Shown here: positions 44,766 through 54,535 of the stretch, in pieces
How the letters are laid out: each line of letters starts with the position of its first letter
Numbering within the stretch: position 1 is the stretch's first letter
Program-made: the position numbers and the translations under genes
NCBI RefSeq assembly: GCF_006265115.1
Contig: NZ_SMDR01000001.1
Location: forward strand, 682,001-746,000
Reading direction: 5' to 3'
Source of the DNA: Arenimonas terrae
GTDB taxonomy: Bacteria > Pseudomonadota > Gammaproteobacteria > Xanthomonadales > Xanthomonadaceae
Length of the DNA: 64,000 nt
The notes under the pieces: model-generated
The model's input: the letters and a program-made list of their open reading frames with translations, nothing else
Told to the model about the DNA's origin: nothing
Databases searched by the model: none

Positions 44766-47357
44766 ATGGACCAGGACAGCCCGCGCACCGACACCGCCGA
44801 GGCCGACGCCAGCGCCGCCCGGCGCGGACGCGACGAAGCCCTGATCGCGCGCCTGGAACAGCTGATCAACGGACCCGCGGCCGCCGCCGACCCGGTCCTG
44901 CTGTCGGAACTGCTGGCCTGCCTGCGCGGTCTGCAGCGCGAAGCCGACAGCCTGCGCCTGCGTTACACCGCCCTGTTCGACGCCGTGCCCGACCCGGTCA
45001 GCATCATCGACCCCGAAGGCCGAGTGCTCGACCTCAACCGCGCCGGCGAGAAGGCCTACCGGCGCCCGCGCGGCGAGATCGTCGGCAACCTCGTGCACGT
45101 GCTCAACCCGGACCTGCCGCGCGACCACATGGGCCCGGTGCTCGACGCCCTGGGCCGCGACGAGACCTACGTGGTCGAGGTCAACAACATGCGCGGCGAC
45201 GGCACGCGCTTCCCGGTCGAGGTGCATTCGGCGACCTTCCAGGACGGCCCGCACCGGCATGTGATCGCCGTGGCGCGCGACCTGACCCGGCGCCGCGAGG
45301 CCGAGCTCAACTACCACGCCCTGCTGGTGGCGATCGACAAGGGCGTGCTGTTCCAGGCCGAGGACGGCCGCATCCTGTCGGGCAACGCCGCCGCCTTCCG
45401 CATCCTCGGGCTCGAGGAAGGCCAGGACATCGTCGATGCCCTGCGCTGGGAAGACTGGCTGGTGATCGACCACCGTGGTTACCCGCTGGGCTTCCGCGAG
45501 ATGCCGCCGATGCGGGCGCTGTCGTCGGGCAAGATCGTCGAAAGCACCCTGCTCGGCCTCTACCACCACCGCCGCAAGCAACTGACATGGGTGTCGGCGA
45601 CCTCGGTGCCGCAGTTCCGGCCCGGTGCCGACCGGCCGCACCAGGTGATCTCGCTGTTTTCCGACGTCACCGAACTCAAGCGCGACAGCGCGCTGTTCCT
45701 GCGCGCGCAGGCGCTGGCGCGCATCGGCGGCTGGGAATGGGACGGCGGCCGCAACCGCCTGTACCTGACCGACGAGGCGCTGCGCATCATCGGCCGCCGC
45801 GACGATCCGCCGCGCACCCTGGCCAGCGTGCTGACCCACATCGCCGCGGCCGACCGGCCGCAGGTCGAGGACGCGATCGAGAGCGTGATCCGCGACGGCG
45901 GCGGCTTCGACCTCGAGGTGCAGGTGGTGCGCCCCGACGGGCAGAGCCATTGGGCCCGCCTGATCGGCCAGGCCGAGGGCCGCGCGCCGATGAATGCGCG
46001 GCTCACCGGCACCCTGCAGGACATCACCCAGCGCCGGCAGATCGAGGAGGCCCTGCGCAGCCAGGCGCGCACCGACCCGCTGACCGGCCTGTTCAACCGC
46101 GACGGCATCCTGACCGAGCTCGAGCGACGGCTCGGCGAAAAGCCCGGCACCACGGTCGTCTACATCGACCTGGACCGCTTCAAGCTGGTCAACGACCTGC
46201 TCGGCCATGCCGCCGGCGACCACCTGCTGGTGAACGCCGCGCGCCGGCTCGAGCGCTGCGTCGGCGAGGCCGGCGTGCTGGCGCGTTTCGGCGGCGACGA
46301 ATTCCTGGTGCTGGCCGACACCGAGCACGACGCCGGCGAGGCCGAGGCCCTGGCCGAGCGCATCACCCGCGCCTTCGGCGACAGCTTCCGGTATGCCGGC
46401 GAGGAATTCACGATCACCACCAGCGTCGGCCTGGCGCGGCACCCGGAGCACGGCAAGACCGTGCAGCAGCTGGTCAACAACGCCGACGCGGCCATGTACG
46501 ACGCCAAGCGGCGCGGCCGCAATACCTGGCAGCTGTTCAATCCCGACCTGGCGCGGCAGCAGCACGACCGCGTGCAGATCGAGGCCCAGCTGCGCCGCGC
46601 GCTCGACAACCAGGAGTTCCGGCTCGTCTACCAGCCGCTGGTCGCGCTGTCGGACGGCAAGGTGCGCACCGCCGAGGCCCTGATCCGCTGGCGCAGCCCG
46701 GCCCTGGGCGAGATGCGGCCCGACCATTTCATCAGCCATGCCGAGACCACCGGCGACATCGTCCGCATCGGCGCCTGGGTCATCGAGGCGGCCTGCCGGC
46801 AGATGGCGGCCTGGCGCGCCGAAGGCTTCGCGCTCGAACGCGTGGCGGTGAACATCTCCTACCGCCAGTTCCTGACCGAGGACCTGCCCCAGATCATCGC
46901 CGACGCGCTGGCCGAACACGGGCTGCCCGGTTCGGCGCTGGAGCTGGAGTTCACCGAGCGCGTGCTGATCGAGGACGCGCCCGATACCCTGCACACCTTC
47001 GAAGCCCTGCGCGCCCTGGGCGTGGTGCTGACCATCGACGACTTCGGCGAAGGCTACAGCGCGCTCAACTACCTGCGCCGGCTGCCGATCCACGGCCTGA
47101 AGCTGGCCCAGAGTTTCCTGCAGGGCGTGCCCGGCAATGCCTCGGACGTGGCGATCTGCCAGGCCGTGGCCGGCATCGCCCGCAGCCTGGGCCTGGACGT
47201 GGTCGCCGAGGGCGTGGAAAGCCCGGCCCAGCGCGACTTCCTGCTGGGCCTGGGCATCCGCACCGGCCAGGGATTCCTGTTCAGCCCGGCCCTGGAGCCG
47301 GACAATTTCGCCGCCTTCCTGCGCCAGACCGGCCTGCACTCGCCCCCAGCGCCATGA
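44766..47357 (+). CDS. PAS-GGDEF-EAL cyclic-di-GMP protein
   Basis: The 863-residue protein has PAS-like sensor domains (about 60-420), a GGDEF domain with an intact RFGGDEF (about 505-511), and an EAL domain (about 600-855). The EAL domain has AEALIRW, VNISYRQF, LEFTERVL, IDDFGEGYSALNYL, VVAEGVE and GQGFLFS. The EAL K-I-D-type motif reads LKLAQSF (aspartate replaced). The RxxD inhibition site before GGDEF is missing (GEAG). It could synthesise or degrade cyclic di-GMP. It overlaps the GNAT gene. Confidence 0.93.
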   Translation: MDQDSPRTDTAEADASAARRGRDEALIARLEQLINGPAAAADPVLLSELLACLRGLQREADSLRLRYTALFDAVPDPVSIIDPEGRVLDLNRAGEKAYRRPRGEIVGNLVHVLNPDLPRDHMGPVLDALGRDETYVVEVNNMRGDGTRFPVEVHSATFQDGPHRHVIAVARDLTRRREAELNYHALLVAIDKGVLFQAEDGRILSGNAAAFRILGLEEGQDIVDALRWEDWLVIDHRGYPLGFREMPPMRALSSGKIVESTLLGLYHHRRKQLTWVSATSVPQFRPGADRPHQVISLFSDVTELKRDSALFLRAQALARIGGWEWDGGRNRLYLTDEALRIIGRRDDPPRTLASVLTHIAAADRPQVEDAIESVIRDGGGFDLEVQVVRPDGQSHWARLIGQAEGRAPMNARLTGTLQDITQRRQIEEALRSQARTDPLTGLFNRDGILTELERRLGEKPGTTVVYIDLDRFKLVNDLLGHAAGDHLLVNAARRLERCVGEAGVLARFGGDEFLVLADTEHDAGEAEALAERITRAFGDSFRYAGEEFTITTSVGLARHPEHGKTVQQLVNNADAAMYDAKRRGRNTWQLFNPDLARQQHDRVQIEAQLRRALDNQEFRLVYQPLVALSDGKVRTAEALIRWRSPALGEMRPDHFISHAETTGDIVRIGAWVIEAACRQMAAWRAEGFALERVAVNISYRQFLTEDLPQIIADALAEHGLPGSALELEFTERVLIEDAPDTLHTFEALRALGVVLTIDDFGEGYSALNYLRRLPIHGLKLAQSFLQGVPGNASDVAICQAVAGIARSLGLDVVAEGVESPAQRDFLLGLGIRTGQGFLFSPALEPDNFAAFLRQTGLHSPPAP

Positions 47358-47842
47358 CCGACCCCTTCCGCATTCGCCCCATCACCCCCGCCGACGATGT
47401 TGCGGTGGCCGGCATCATCCGCACGGTGATGCCCGAATTCGGCGCCAACGGTCCGGGCTTCGCCATCCACGACCCCGAGGTTTCGGCCATGTGCGCCGCC
47501 TACGACCGCCCGGGCGCGGCCTATTTCGTCATCGAGGACGCCGGCACCGTGCGCGGCGGCGGCGGCGTGGCCCCGCTGGACGGCGGCCCGGAGGGGGTCT
47601 GCGAACTGCGCAAGATGTATTTCCTGCCCGAGCTGCGCGGCCGCGGCGCCGGCGCCGCCCTGATGGCCCGGTGCCTGGACGCCGCCCGCCGCCTGGGCCA
47701 CCGCCAGGTCTACCTGGAAACCCTGCGCGGCATGGACGCAGCCCAGAAGCTCTACGAGCGCAGCGGCTTCCGGCGCCTGGACGGGCCGATGGGCGCGACC
47801 GGGCATTTCGGCTGCAACCGGTTCTACCTGCTCGACCTGTGA
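47354..47842 (+). CDS. GNAT family N-acetyltransferase
   Basis: The 162-residue GNAT protein has the acetyl-CoA-binding motif YFLPELRGRGAGAALMARCLD (QxxGxG/A type) and the terminal SGFRRLDGPMGATGHFGCNRFYLLDL. It overlaps the cyclic-di-GMP gene by four bases. The substrate is unknown. Confidence 0.88.
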   Translation: MTDPFRIRPITPADDVAVAGIIRTVMPEFGANGPGFAIHDPEVSAMCAAYDRPGAAYFVIEDAGTVRGGGGVAPLDGGPEGVCELRKMYFLPELRGRGAGAALMARCLDAARRLGHRQVYLETLRGMDAAQKLYERSGFRRLDGPMGATGHFGCNRFYLLDL

Positions 47843-47884
47843 CGATGCATTAGAATTGCCGCCTTTCCAGAAGCGGGAATCCTC

Positions 47885-48655
47885 ATGCAGATCCAGGACC
47901 TCCGCGCCGTCGTCACCGGCGGCGTTTCCGGCCTCGGCCTGGCCGTGGCCCAGCGCATCGTCGCCGGCGGCGGCAAGGTGGCGCTGTTCGACCTCAACGA
48001 CGACAAGGGCGCGGCCGCGGTCGCCGAACTCGGCGCCGGCAATGCCAAGTACCTGCGCGTGGACGTCAGCGACGAAGCCGCGGTGGTGGCCAACATCGCC
48101 GCCGCCCGCGACTTCCTCGGCGGCCTCAATGCCGCGATCAACTGCGCCGGCATCCTCGGCGCCGGCCGCGTGCTGGGCAAGGACGCGCCGATGCCGCTGA
48201 AGAACTTCAGCACCACGGTGATGGTGAACCTGGTCGGCAGCTTCAACGTCGCCAAGGCCGCCGCCGACGTGATGCAGCACAACGCCGCCGGCGAAGACGG
48301 CGAGCGCGGCGTGATCGTCAACACCGCCAGCGTCGCGGCCTATGAAGGCCAGATCGGCCAGGCCGCATATTCGGCGTCCAAGGGCGGCGTGGTCGCGATG
48401 ACCCTGCCGATGGCGCGCGAGCTGGCGCGTTTCGGCATCCGCGTGAACACCGTCGCGCCGGGCATCTTCTGGACGCCGATGGTGGACGGCATGCCCGAGG
48501 CCGTGCAGCAGTCGCTGAGCGCCTCGATCCCCTTCCCCTCGCGCCTGGGCCGGCCGGAAGAATTCGCCGATCTGGTCGCCTACATCCTGGGCAACCGCTA
48601 CCTCAACGGCGAGACCATCCGCCTGGACGGCGCCGTGCGCCTCGCCCCCAAATAA
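47885..48655 (+). CDS. Short-chain dehydrogenase (3-hydroxyacyl-CoA dehydrogenase, type II-like)
   Basis: The 256-residue SDR has the nucleotide turn TGGVSGLGLAVA, NCAGI, catalytic serine in VIVNTASVAAYEG and YSASK (Y and K). It resembles the HSD17B10/type II 3-hydroxyacyl-CoA dehydrogenases involved in branched-chain and fatty-acid breakdown. A fatty or branched acyl-CoA is a plausible substrate. A TAGAAT lies 34 bases before the ATG. Confidence 0.88.
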   Translation: MQIQDLRAVVTGGVSGLGLAVAQRIVAGGGKVALFDLNDDKGAAAVAELGAGNAKYLRVDVSDEAAVVANIAAARDFLGGLNAAINCAGILGAGRVLGKDAPMPLKNFSTTVMVNLVGSFNVAKAAADVMQHNAAGEDGERGVIVNTASVAAYEGQIGQAAYSASKGGVVAMTLPMARELARFGIRVNTVAPGIFWTPMVDGMPEAVQQSLSASIPFPSRLGRPEEFADLVAYILGNRYLNGETIRLDGAVRLAPK

Positions 48656-48673
48656 TCTCCAACGAGACTTCCC

Positions 48674-49237
48674 ATGAAAGCCGGCGAAATCAAGAAAGGC
48701 AACGTCATCGAACACAACGGCACCGTCTACCAGGTGCGCGACATCGAGCGCAGCTCGCCGCAGGGCCGCGGCGGCAACGTCAAGTTCCGCTTCACCCTGT
48801 ACAGCGTGCCGGGCGGCGTGAAGTTCGACCTCAGCTGCGGCGCCGACGACGAGCTGCGCGAGGTCGAGCTCAGCCGCCGCGCCAGCACCTACAGCTACAA
48901 GGACGGCGAGGCCTTCGTGTTCATGGACGACGAGGACTTCACGCCCTACCAGCTCGACGCCGACGTGGTCGGCGACGCCGCGGGCTACATCACCGACGGC
49001 CTCACCGGCTGCTACGTGCAGCTGATCGAGGACGCGCCGGTGGCCGTGCAGCTGCCGCCGACCGTGGTCCTGGAAGTGGTCGAGACGCCGCCGGAGCTCA
49101 AGGGCGGCACCGCCACCAAGCGCCCGAAGCCGGCCAAGCTCAACACCGGCATCGAGATCATGGTGCCGGAGTACATCGTCAACGGCGAGAAGATCCACGT
49201 TTCGACCACGACCGGCGAGTTCAATGGTCGAGCCTGA
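48674..49237 (+). CDS. efpL: Elongation factor P-like protein EfpL (YeiP)
   Basis: The 187-residue EF-P paralogue has the KOW-like N-terminal domain ([35 protein letters not shown]) and two OB domains. The tip loop SSPQGRG carries arginine where EF-P has its modified lysine or arginine, typical of YeiP/EfpL. It helps ribosomes through difficult motifs, including polyproline. Ending on CxxQLI.., the C-terminal OB (TGEFNGRA) is intact. Confidence 0.93.
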   Translation: MKAGEIKKGNVIEHNGTVYQVRDIERSSPQGRGGNVKFRFTLYSVPGGVKFDLSCGADDELREVELSRRASTYSYKDGEAFVFMDDEDFTPYQLDADVVGDAAGYITDGLTGCYVQLIEDAPVAVQLPPTVVLEVVETPPELKGGTATKRPKPAKLNTGIEIMVPEYIVNGEKIHVSTTTGEFNGRA

Positions 49238-49245
49238 GCCGCTTG

Positions 49246-49266
49246 CGACAGTCCAGTGGACTGTCG
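49246..49266. repeat. 21-bp palindromic repeat behind efpL
   Basis: CGACAGTCCA and TGGACTGTCG (49246-49255, 49257-49266) are perfect complements around a single G. It lies nine bases after the efpL stop and may form a hairpin or be a REP-type unit. Confidence 0.75.
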
Positions 49267-49281
49267 TGGCTCAGGCGAGGG

Positions 49282-49400
49282 TGAGCCATGGATGGCGAAC
49301 GGCAGCGCACCAGGGATGGTTGCTTGCCGCTGGATTGAGGTAGCTCGGGCTCCTGAGCCATGGATGGCGAACGGCAGTGCGCCCGGGATGGCTGCTTGCC
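49282..49400. repeat. Diverged 47-bp direct repeats
   Basis: Two 47-bp copies (49282-49328 and 49354-49400), 72 bp apart, start TGAGCCATGGATGGCGAACG and differ at four positions. They fill most of the efpL-nudix gap. The bases GGCTCA at 49268-49273 also reverse-complement the TGAGCC start. They suggest a local genome repeat family. Confidence 0.85.
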
Positions 49401-49415
49401 TCGACCCCAGTGTCG

Positions 49416-49976
49416 TCAGCCCGATCGCGATCCGGCTGACAGCCACTTCCCCGCCATCCGCCGCATCGATTCGTCCGCCGACGGATCCGCCGCGATCTCC
49501 GCCACCGGCTTCCAGGCCAGCGCCAGCGATTCCTCGCTGATCGCGAAGGCTTCGCTGCCGGTCGCGCGGACAACGAAGCGCACATCGTAGTGCCAGTGGT
49601 CCGGATCCGCGCCGCGCGCCGGGATCAGGTGCCGGTCGAGGTCGAAGATCCCGCCCTCCACGACCAGGTCGGTCAGCCCCGACTCCTCCTCGGCCTCGCG
49701 CAGCGCCACCCGCGCCAGGTCGGCGTCGCCGTCGGCGTGGCCACCCAACTGCAGCCAGCGCGCCAGCTTGCGGTGATGGGTCAGCAGCACGCGCTGCCCG
49801 TCCGCGCTGACCAGCCAGGCCGAACCGGTGAAATGGCCGGGCGGATGCCGGCGTTCGAACACGTCCGGCGAAGAGGCCAGGAAATGGCTGAACAGGCCAG
49901 CATCTGCGGCCTGTTCGGGGTGGTCGGCCAGGAACAGCGCCAGGGCGCGACGGAGGTCGAAAGGTTCGGCGGGCAT
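49416..49976 (-). CDS. Nudix hydrolase
   Basis: The 186-residue protein contains the Nudix box GGHADGDADLARVALREAEEESGL (GX5EX7REUXEEXGU), with its metal-binding glutamates in REAEEES. N-terminal residues (PAEPFDLRRALALFLADHPE) are helical. Substrate choice is unclear; the family hydrolyses nucleoside diphosphate derivatives. The ATG at 49976 is used; one at 50021 would add 15 residues. Confidence 0.85.
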   Translation of the reverse strand: MPAEPFDLRRALALFLADHPEQAADAGLFSHFLASSPDVFERRHPPGHFTGSAWLVSADGQRVLLTHHRKLARWLQLGGHADGDADLARVALREAEEESGLTDLVVEGGIFDLDRHLIPARGADPDHWHYDVRFVVRATGSEAFAISEESLALAWKPVAEIAADPSADESMRRMAGKWLSAGSRSG

Positions 49977-50160
49977 GTCGGCGGGGCGTGCGAAGGCACC
50001 GTAGTTTACGGCCCCGAGCATGACTTCGGCCGGCTTGTGGCCCCCGGCGGGCTGGGCTAAGGTTAGCCGCCGCCCGTGACCGCCTGGTCGCGGCCAAGAT
50101 TGGGTCCGGCGCCGCCGCAGGCACCGCGTCCCAGCACAATAAGATCGAGGGGAGAGTTTG

Positions 50161-51729
50161 ATGGCAAGCGCGTCCAACCGGGGCTTCGTCGCCCGCCTTC
50201 TGCTTCGCAAGACCGTCGAACAGGTCCAGCGCGAAACGGAAACCAGCCAGCTGAAGCGGACCCTGGGTCCCTGGAACCTCGTGTTCCTGGGCATCGGCTG
50301 CATCATCGGCGCGGGCATCTTCGTGCGTACCGGCAATGCCGCCGCGCTGCACGCCGGTCCGGCCGTGCTGTTCTCCTTCCTCATCGCCGGCACGGTCTGC
50401 GCCCTGGCGGGCCTGTGCTACGCAGAACTTTCTTCCACGCTGCCGGTGTCGGGCTCCGCCTACACCTACAGCTACACCACCATCGGCGAGTTCGCCGCCT
50501 GGACCATGGGCGCCCTGCTCCTGCTCGAATACGGCCTGGCGGCCTCGGTGGTCGCGGTCGGCTGGTCCGGGTACGTCGTCAGCCTGCTGGGCGACTATGG
50601 CCTGGTGATTCCGCCCGAACTCACCGGCCCCTATGGCCATGAACTGGTCCGCAACGGCGCCGCCGTGATCGGCGCCGACGGCAACCCGGTCACCACCCTG
50701 TTCAATCTGCCGGCCTTCCTGGTGTGCATGGCGCTGGCGGCCCTGCTGGTGATCGGCGTGTCGGAAAGCGCCAAGGTCAACAACGTGATCGTTGCGATCA
50801 AGATGTCGGTGATCATCGCCTTCATCCTGATCGTCGGCTGGTACGTCATCCAGAACTTCGACGCGCTCAAGCAGAACTGGGACCCGTTCATTCCGGAGGC
50901 CACCGGCAAGGAAGGCGAGTTCGGCTGGGGCGGCATCCTGCGCGCCGCGTCCATCGTGTTCTTCGCGTACATCGGCTTCGAGGCGGTCTCGACCGCCGGC
51001 CAGGAAGCCAAGAACCCCAAGAAGGACATGCCGATCGGCATCATCGGCTCGCTGGTGGTCTGCACCATCCTCTACATCCTGGTCTCGATCGTGATGACCC
51101 TGGTGGTGAACTACAAGGTGCTCAACGTGCCGGATCCGGTCGCGGTCGCGGTCGACGCGCTGGGCAGTGACTGGGCATGGTTCGCCAAGATCATCAAGGC
51201 CGGCGCGATCATCGGCCTGACGTCCGTGGTGCTGGTGCTCATGTACGGCCAGACCCGCATCTTCTACACCATGGCCCGAGACGGCCTGCTGCCGAAGGTG
51301 TTTGCTTCGGTGCATCCGCGCTTCCGCACCCCGTGGGTGAACACGATCCTGGTCGGCCTGCTGACGGCGTCCGCCGCGGCATTCTTCGACATCAATACGT
51401 TGGGCGACATGACTTCGGTCGGCACCCTGGCGGCGTTCGGCATCGTTTGCCTCGCGGTGATCTGGCTGCGCACCACGCATCCGCAGATTCCGCGCGGCTT
51501 CCGCGTCCCGCTTTATCCGGTGCTGCCGGTCCTGGGCATCGTCGCCTGCTTCGCCCTGATCTTTACGGTCGAAAGCCGGGTGCTGGTGTTCTTCGGCTGG
51601 TACCTCATCGGTGCGATCGCACTATATTTCGCCTACGGCATGCGCAATTCGCGCCTGAACAAGGGCCAGGGCCAGCTCGATGGCCCTGATATGCCTGAGT
51701 ACAAGGAAGACGCACCGGACGGTCGCTGA
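50161..51729 (+). CDS. APC family amino acid permease (YfnA/CAT-like)
   Basis: The 522-residue membrane protein has about 12-14 hydrophobic segments and the APC start LGPWNLVFLGIGCIIGAGIFV. The middle FFAYIGFEAVSTAGQEAKNPKKDMPIGI is typical of cationic and bulk amino-acid permeases. The ATG follows GAGGGGAG. It could import amino acids for the catabolic genes. It is immediately followed by another APC transporter. Confidence 0.9.
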   Translation: MASASNRGFVARLLLRKTVEQVQRETETSQLKRTLGPWNLVFLGIGCIIGAGIFVRTGNAAALHAGPAVLFSFLIAGTVCALAGLCYAELSSTLPVSGSAYTYSYTTIGEFAAWTMGALLLLEYGLAASVVAVGWSGYVVSLLGDYGLVIPPELTGPYGHELVRNGAAVIGADGNPVTTLFNLPAFLVCMALAALLVIGVSESAKVNNVIVAIKMSVIIAFILIVGWYVIQNFDALKQNWDPFIPEATGKEGEFGWGGILRAASIVFFAYIGFEAVSTAGQEAKNPKKDMPIGIIGSLVVCTILYILVSIVMTLVVNYKVLNVPDPVAVAVDALGSDWAWFAKIIKAGAIIGLTSVVLVLMYGQTRIFYTMARDGLLPKVFASVHPRFRTPWVNTILVGLLTASAAAFFDINTLGDMTSVGTLAAFGIVCLAVIWLRTTHPQIPRGFRVPLYPVLPVLGIVACFALIFTVESRVLVFFGWYLIGAIALYFAYGMRNSRLNKGQGQLDGPDMPEYKEDAPDGR

Positions 51730-51758
51730 GCCCGGCGCTGCGGACACCGCCTGATCCC

Positions 51759-53051
51759 GTGACTACGGCGGCTCCGAAGAAGATCGGCGTGTTGTTGGCC
51801 ACCTTCGTGGTGGCCAACAACATGATCGGCTCCGGGTTTTTCCTGCTGCCCGCCTCCCTGGCCAGCCAGGGCGGCGTCACCGCCATCAGCTGGCTGATCG
51901 GCACGGTGATCGCGATGATCCTGGGCGGCGCCTTCGCCCGCCTGGCCCGCGACTACCCGCATCTCAACTGCCCCGACGACTACGTGCGCCCGGCCCTGGG
52001 CCGCGACATGGGTTTCCTCGCCACCTCGCTGTACTGGGTGGCCGCCTGGATGGGCAACAACGCCATCGCCGTTGCCGCCTTCGGCTACCTCGTCACCCTG
52101 ATGCCGATTGACGGCAACGACACGACCGTGCGCCTGGTCGGCCAGCTGGCCCTGATCTGGGCGATGTTCGCAATCAACCTGATGGGCGCGCGCCCGGTCG
52201 CCAAGTTCCAGTCGGTCTGCGTCGTGTTCGGCCTGCTGCCGGTGGCGGCGGTGCTGATCGGCGGCTGGGGCCATTTCGACGCCGGCCTGTATTCCGAGGC
52301 CTGGAATGTCACGGAGAACAGCGACGCCACCGTCGTGTTCGCGAACCTGGCGCCGGTGTTCTGGGCCTTTGTCGGGCTCGAGACCGGCGCAATGGTCGCC
52401 GGCATCGTCGACGACCCGGACCGCAACGTACCGCGCGCCACACTGGCCGGCGTGGTGATCGCCGGCGTCGTGTACCTGGTGTCGTCGGTGCTGGTGATGG
52501 GCATCGTGCCGCACCAGGAACTGGCAGCCTCCGGTGCGCCCTTCGCCCTGGTCGCCGCAGTGATCTTCGGGCCCTGGGCAGCGATCGCGATCGCCGCGGC
52601 CGCCGCACTGAAAGCGACCGGCACCCTGGGCGGCTGGATGCTGGTCACCGGCGAAGCCGGCGCGCGCGCGTCGGAACGCGGCTACCTGCCGCGGATGTTC
52701 GGCAAGACCCTGCCCAACGGCGCCGCGGTCTGGGGCCTGCTGTTCGTCGCGCTGGCGATGACGGTGATCGCCTTCGCCACGCTGGCTCCAACGGTCGCCG
52801 GCCAGTTCGGCACCATCATCGGCATGGTCACACTGCTGATCGTGCTGGCCTACCTGGCCGCGGGCCTGGCCCTGATGGTGGGCACGCCGGCACGACCCTC
52901 GGGCACCGCCGACCGCGCGCTCGGCGCGGTATCGCTGCTGGCCTGCGGCGTGCTGATCTTCACCTCGCCCTGGTCGATGATCGCCGGCGCGGCGGTCGTC
53001 GCGGTGGTGGCCTGGGTGCTGTTCCGGGTGTTCGGCCGCAAGACGGCCTGA
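51759..53051 (+). CDS. APC family amino-acid/polyamine antiporter (AdiC/PotE-like)
   Basis: The 430-residue protein has about 12 transmembrane segments; its VVANNMIGSGFFLLPASLA motif and lengths match AdiC/PotE-type antiporters. It begins at GTG, 29 bases after the preceding permease, so co-transcription is likely. Substrates are undefined; the family exchanges basic amino acids with their amines. Confidence 0.87.
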   Translation: MTTAAPKKIGVLLATFVVANNMIGSGFFLLPASLASQGGVTAISWLIGTVIAMILGGAFARLARDYPHLNCPDDYVRPALGRDMGFLATSLYWVAAWMGNNAIAVAAFGYLVTLMPIDGNDTTVRLVGQLALIWAMFAINLMGARPVAKFQSVCVVFGLLPVAAVLIGGWGHFDAGLYSEAWNVTENSDATVVFANLAPVFWAFVGLETGAMVAGIVDDPDRNVPRATLAGVVIAGVVYLVSSVLVMGIVPHQELAASGAPFALVAAVIFGPWAAIAIAAAAALKATGTLGGWMLVTGEAGARASERGYLPRMFGKTLPNGAAVWGLLFVALAMTVIAFATLAPTVAGQFGTIIGMVTLLIVLAYLAAGLALMVGTPARPSGTADRALGAVSLLACGVLIFTSPWSMIAGAAVVAVVAWVLFRVFGRKTA

Positions 53052-53081
53052 CCGGCTGTACGGTTCGCAAGGACGGCGCGG

Positions 53082-54473
53082 TCACTCCGCGCCGTCGTCG
53101 TTTCCGGCGTCCGTGAGGTCCTGCAGTGCCGCCGGCAGCTTCTTGGTCGGCGACACCCCAAGCTTGCGCAGCATCTCGGCCTGGCGCACCAGGTTGCCGT
53201 GGCCGGTCGAGAGTTTGGACACGGCGTCCTGCTGCGCCTTCTGGGCGCGGTCGAGCGCCTCGCCCACCTTGCCCATGTCCTCGGCGAAGAGCACGAACTT
53301 GTCGTAGAGCTTCGAGGCGCGGTCCGAGATCGCCTTGGCGTTGGCGTTCTGGTGTTCGGTGCGCCAGATCTGCGCCACCAGCTTGAGCGAGGCCAGCAGG
53401 TTGCTCGGCCCAACCAGGATGATCTTGCGCTCGAAGGCGTAGGCGTAGAGCTGCGGGTCGCGGCGCAGCGCCTCGAGGAAGGCGGCCTCGACCGGCACGA
53501 ACATCAGCACCAGCTCCGGGCTGCTCAGGCCCTCGAGGCGGCTGTAGTCCTTCTCGCCCAGCTGTTTGACATGGTTGCGCAGCGCCACCACATGCCGGCC
53601 GAACGCCGCCTCGCGTTCGGCTTCGTCGGTCGCCTCGCAGGCGCGCTGGTAGTCGAGCAGCACCATCTTGGCGTCGATGATGATGGACTTGTCTTCCGGC
53701 AGGCGCAGCACCGCGTCGGGCCGGTAGCGGTCGCCGTCGCCGTCCCTGAAGCTTTCCTGCGTGAAATAGTCGCGGCCCTTCTCCAGCGCCGCGGTTTCCA
53801 GCAGGCGCTCGAGCTTGAGTTCGCCCCAGTAGCCCTGGCTGCGGTTGTCGCTGCTGAGCGCGCGGCTCAGGCTCTGCGCTTCCTGGCCCAGGGTCTGGTT
53901 CAGGCGCACCAGGTCGTCGATGCGGGTCTGCAGCGCGACGCGGGAGTTGTTCTCCTTCTCGTAGGCGTCGCTGACGGTCTTGCGGAAGCCGTCGATCTGG
54001 TCCTTGAGCGGAGTGAGCAGCTGGCCGATCTGGGTGGCGTTCTGTTCGCCGAAGCGCTTGGACTTGTCTTCGAGGATCTCGGTCGCCAGCGCCTGGAAAT
54101 CCCGCTTGAGCTGCTCGCGCGCCGACTCGAGGTCCTGGTAGCGCTTTTCGGCGGCGTCCTTCTGTTCCTCGAGCCGGGCCGCGAGGCTGGCGGCGCGCGC
54201 TTCCGCGTCCGCGCGTGATTGACCGGCGGCGCGCAGCTCGGCCTCGACCGAGGCCAGGCGGGACTTGAGGTCGTCGCGCTGGTCGGCCAGTGCCTGGAGG
54301 TCGCGCGCCAGGCCAGCCAGCTCGGGCTCGCGTTCGGCGCGGCCCGCGCTGCGGGCGTCCTGCAGGCGGCGGCGCGCGATCCACAGCGCGGCTGCGCCGG
54401 CGATGATCAGGCCGGCGAGCAGGCCCAGCAGCAGGAAGGTGGATTGTGCAGCGGTCAAGGCGATCCCCGGCAT
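53082..54473 (-). CDS. rmuC: DNA recombination protein RmuC
   Basis: The 463-residue protein has an N-terminal transmembrane helix (about 10-32), a long coiled coil (about 35-200) and the RmuC nuclease-like domain (about 210-420). The domain includes QGYWGELKLERLLETAALEKGRDYFTQ and KSIIIDAKMVLLDY. RmuC limits inversions between short repeats in E. coli. The C-terminus is acidic (DAGNDDGAE). It converges with the transporter genes. Confidence 0.93.
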   Translation of the reverse strand: MPGIALTAAQSTFLLLGLLAGLIIAGAAALWIARRRLQDARSAGRAEREPELAGLARDLQALADQRDDLKSRLASVEAELRAAGQSRADAEARAASLAARLEEQKDAAEKRYQDLESAREQLKRDFQALATEILEDKSKRFGEQNATQIGQLLTPLKDQIDGFRKTVSDAYEKENNSRVALQTRIDDLVRLNQTLGQEAQSLSRALSSDNRSQGYWGELKLERLLETAALEKGRDYFTQESFRDGDGDRYRPDAVLRLPEDKSIIIDAKMVLLDYQRACEATDEAEREAAFGRHVVALRNHVKQLGEKDYSRLEGLSSPELVLMFVPVEAAFLEALRRDPQLYAYAFERKIILVGPSNLLASLKLVAQIWRTEHQNANAKAISDRASKLYDKFVLFAEDMGKVGEALDRAQKAQQDAVSKLSTGHGNLVRQAEMLRKLGVSPTKKLPAALQDLTDAGNDDGAE

Positions 54474-54535
54474 CAGCGATGCGGGGATTCTAGCCGCCCG
54501 ACGGTCTCACCGGCCGAGACGGCCGGCGTCGCGGT

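Noticed and set aside
44580-47339. Leftward 919-codon open frame opposite the GGDEF-EAL gene
   Set aside because: No family features; the plus-strand PAS-GGDEF-EAL protein is intact.
49282-49400. Direct repeats considered as a CRISPR array
   Set aside because: Only two diverged copies, 47 bp long, with a 25-bp spacer and no cas genes.
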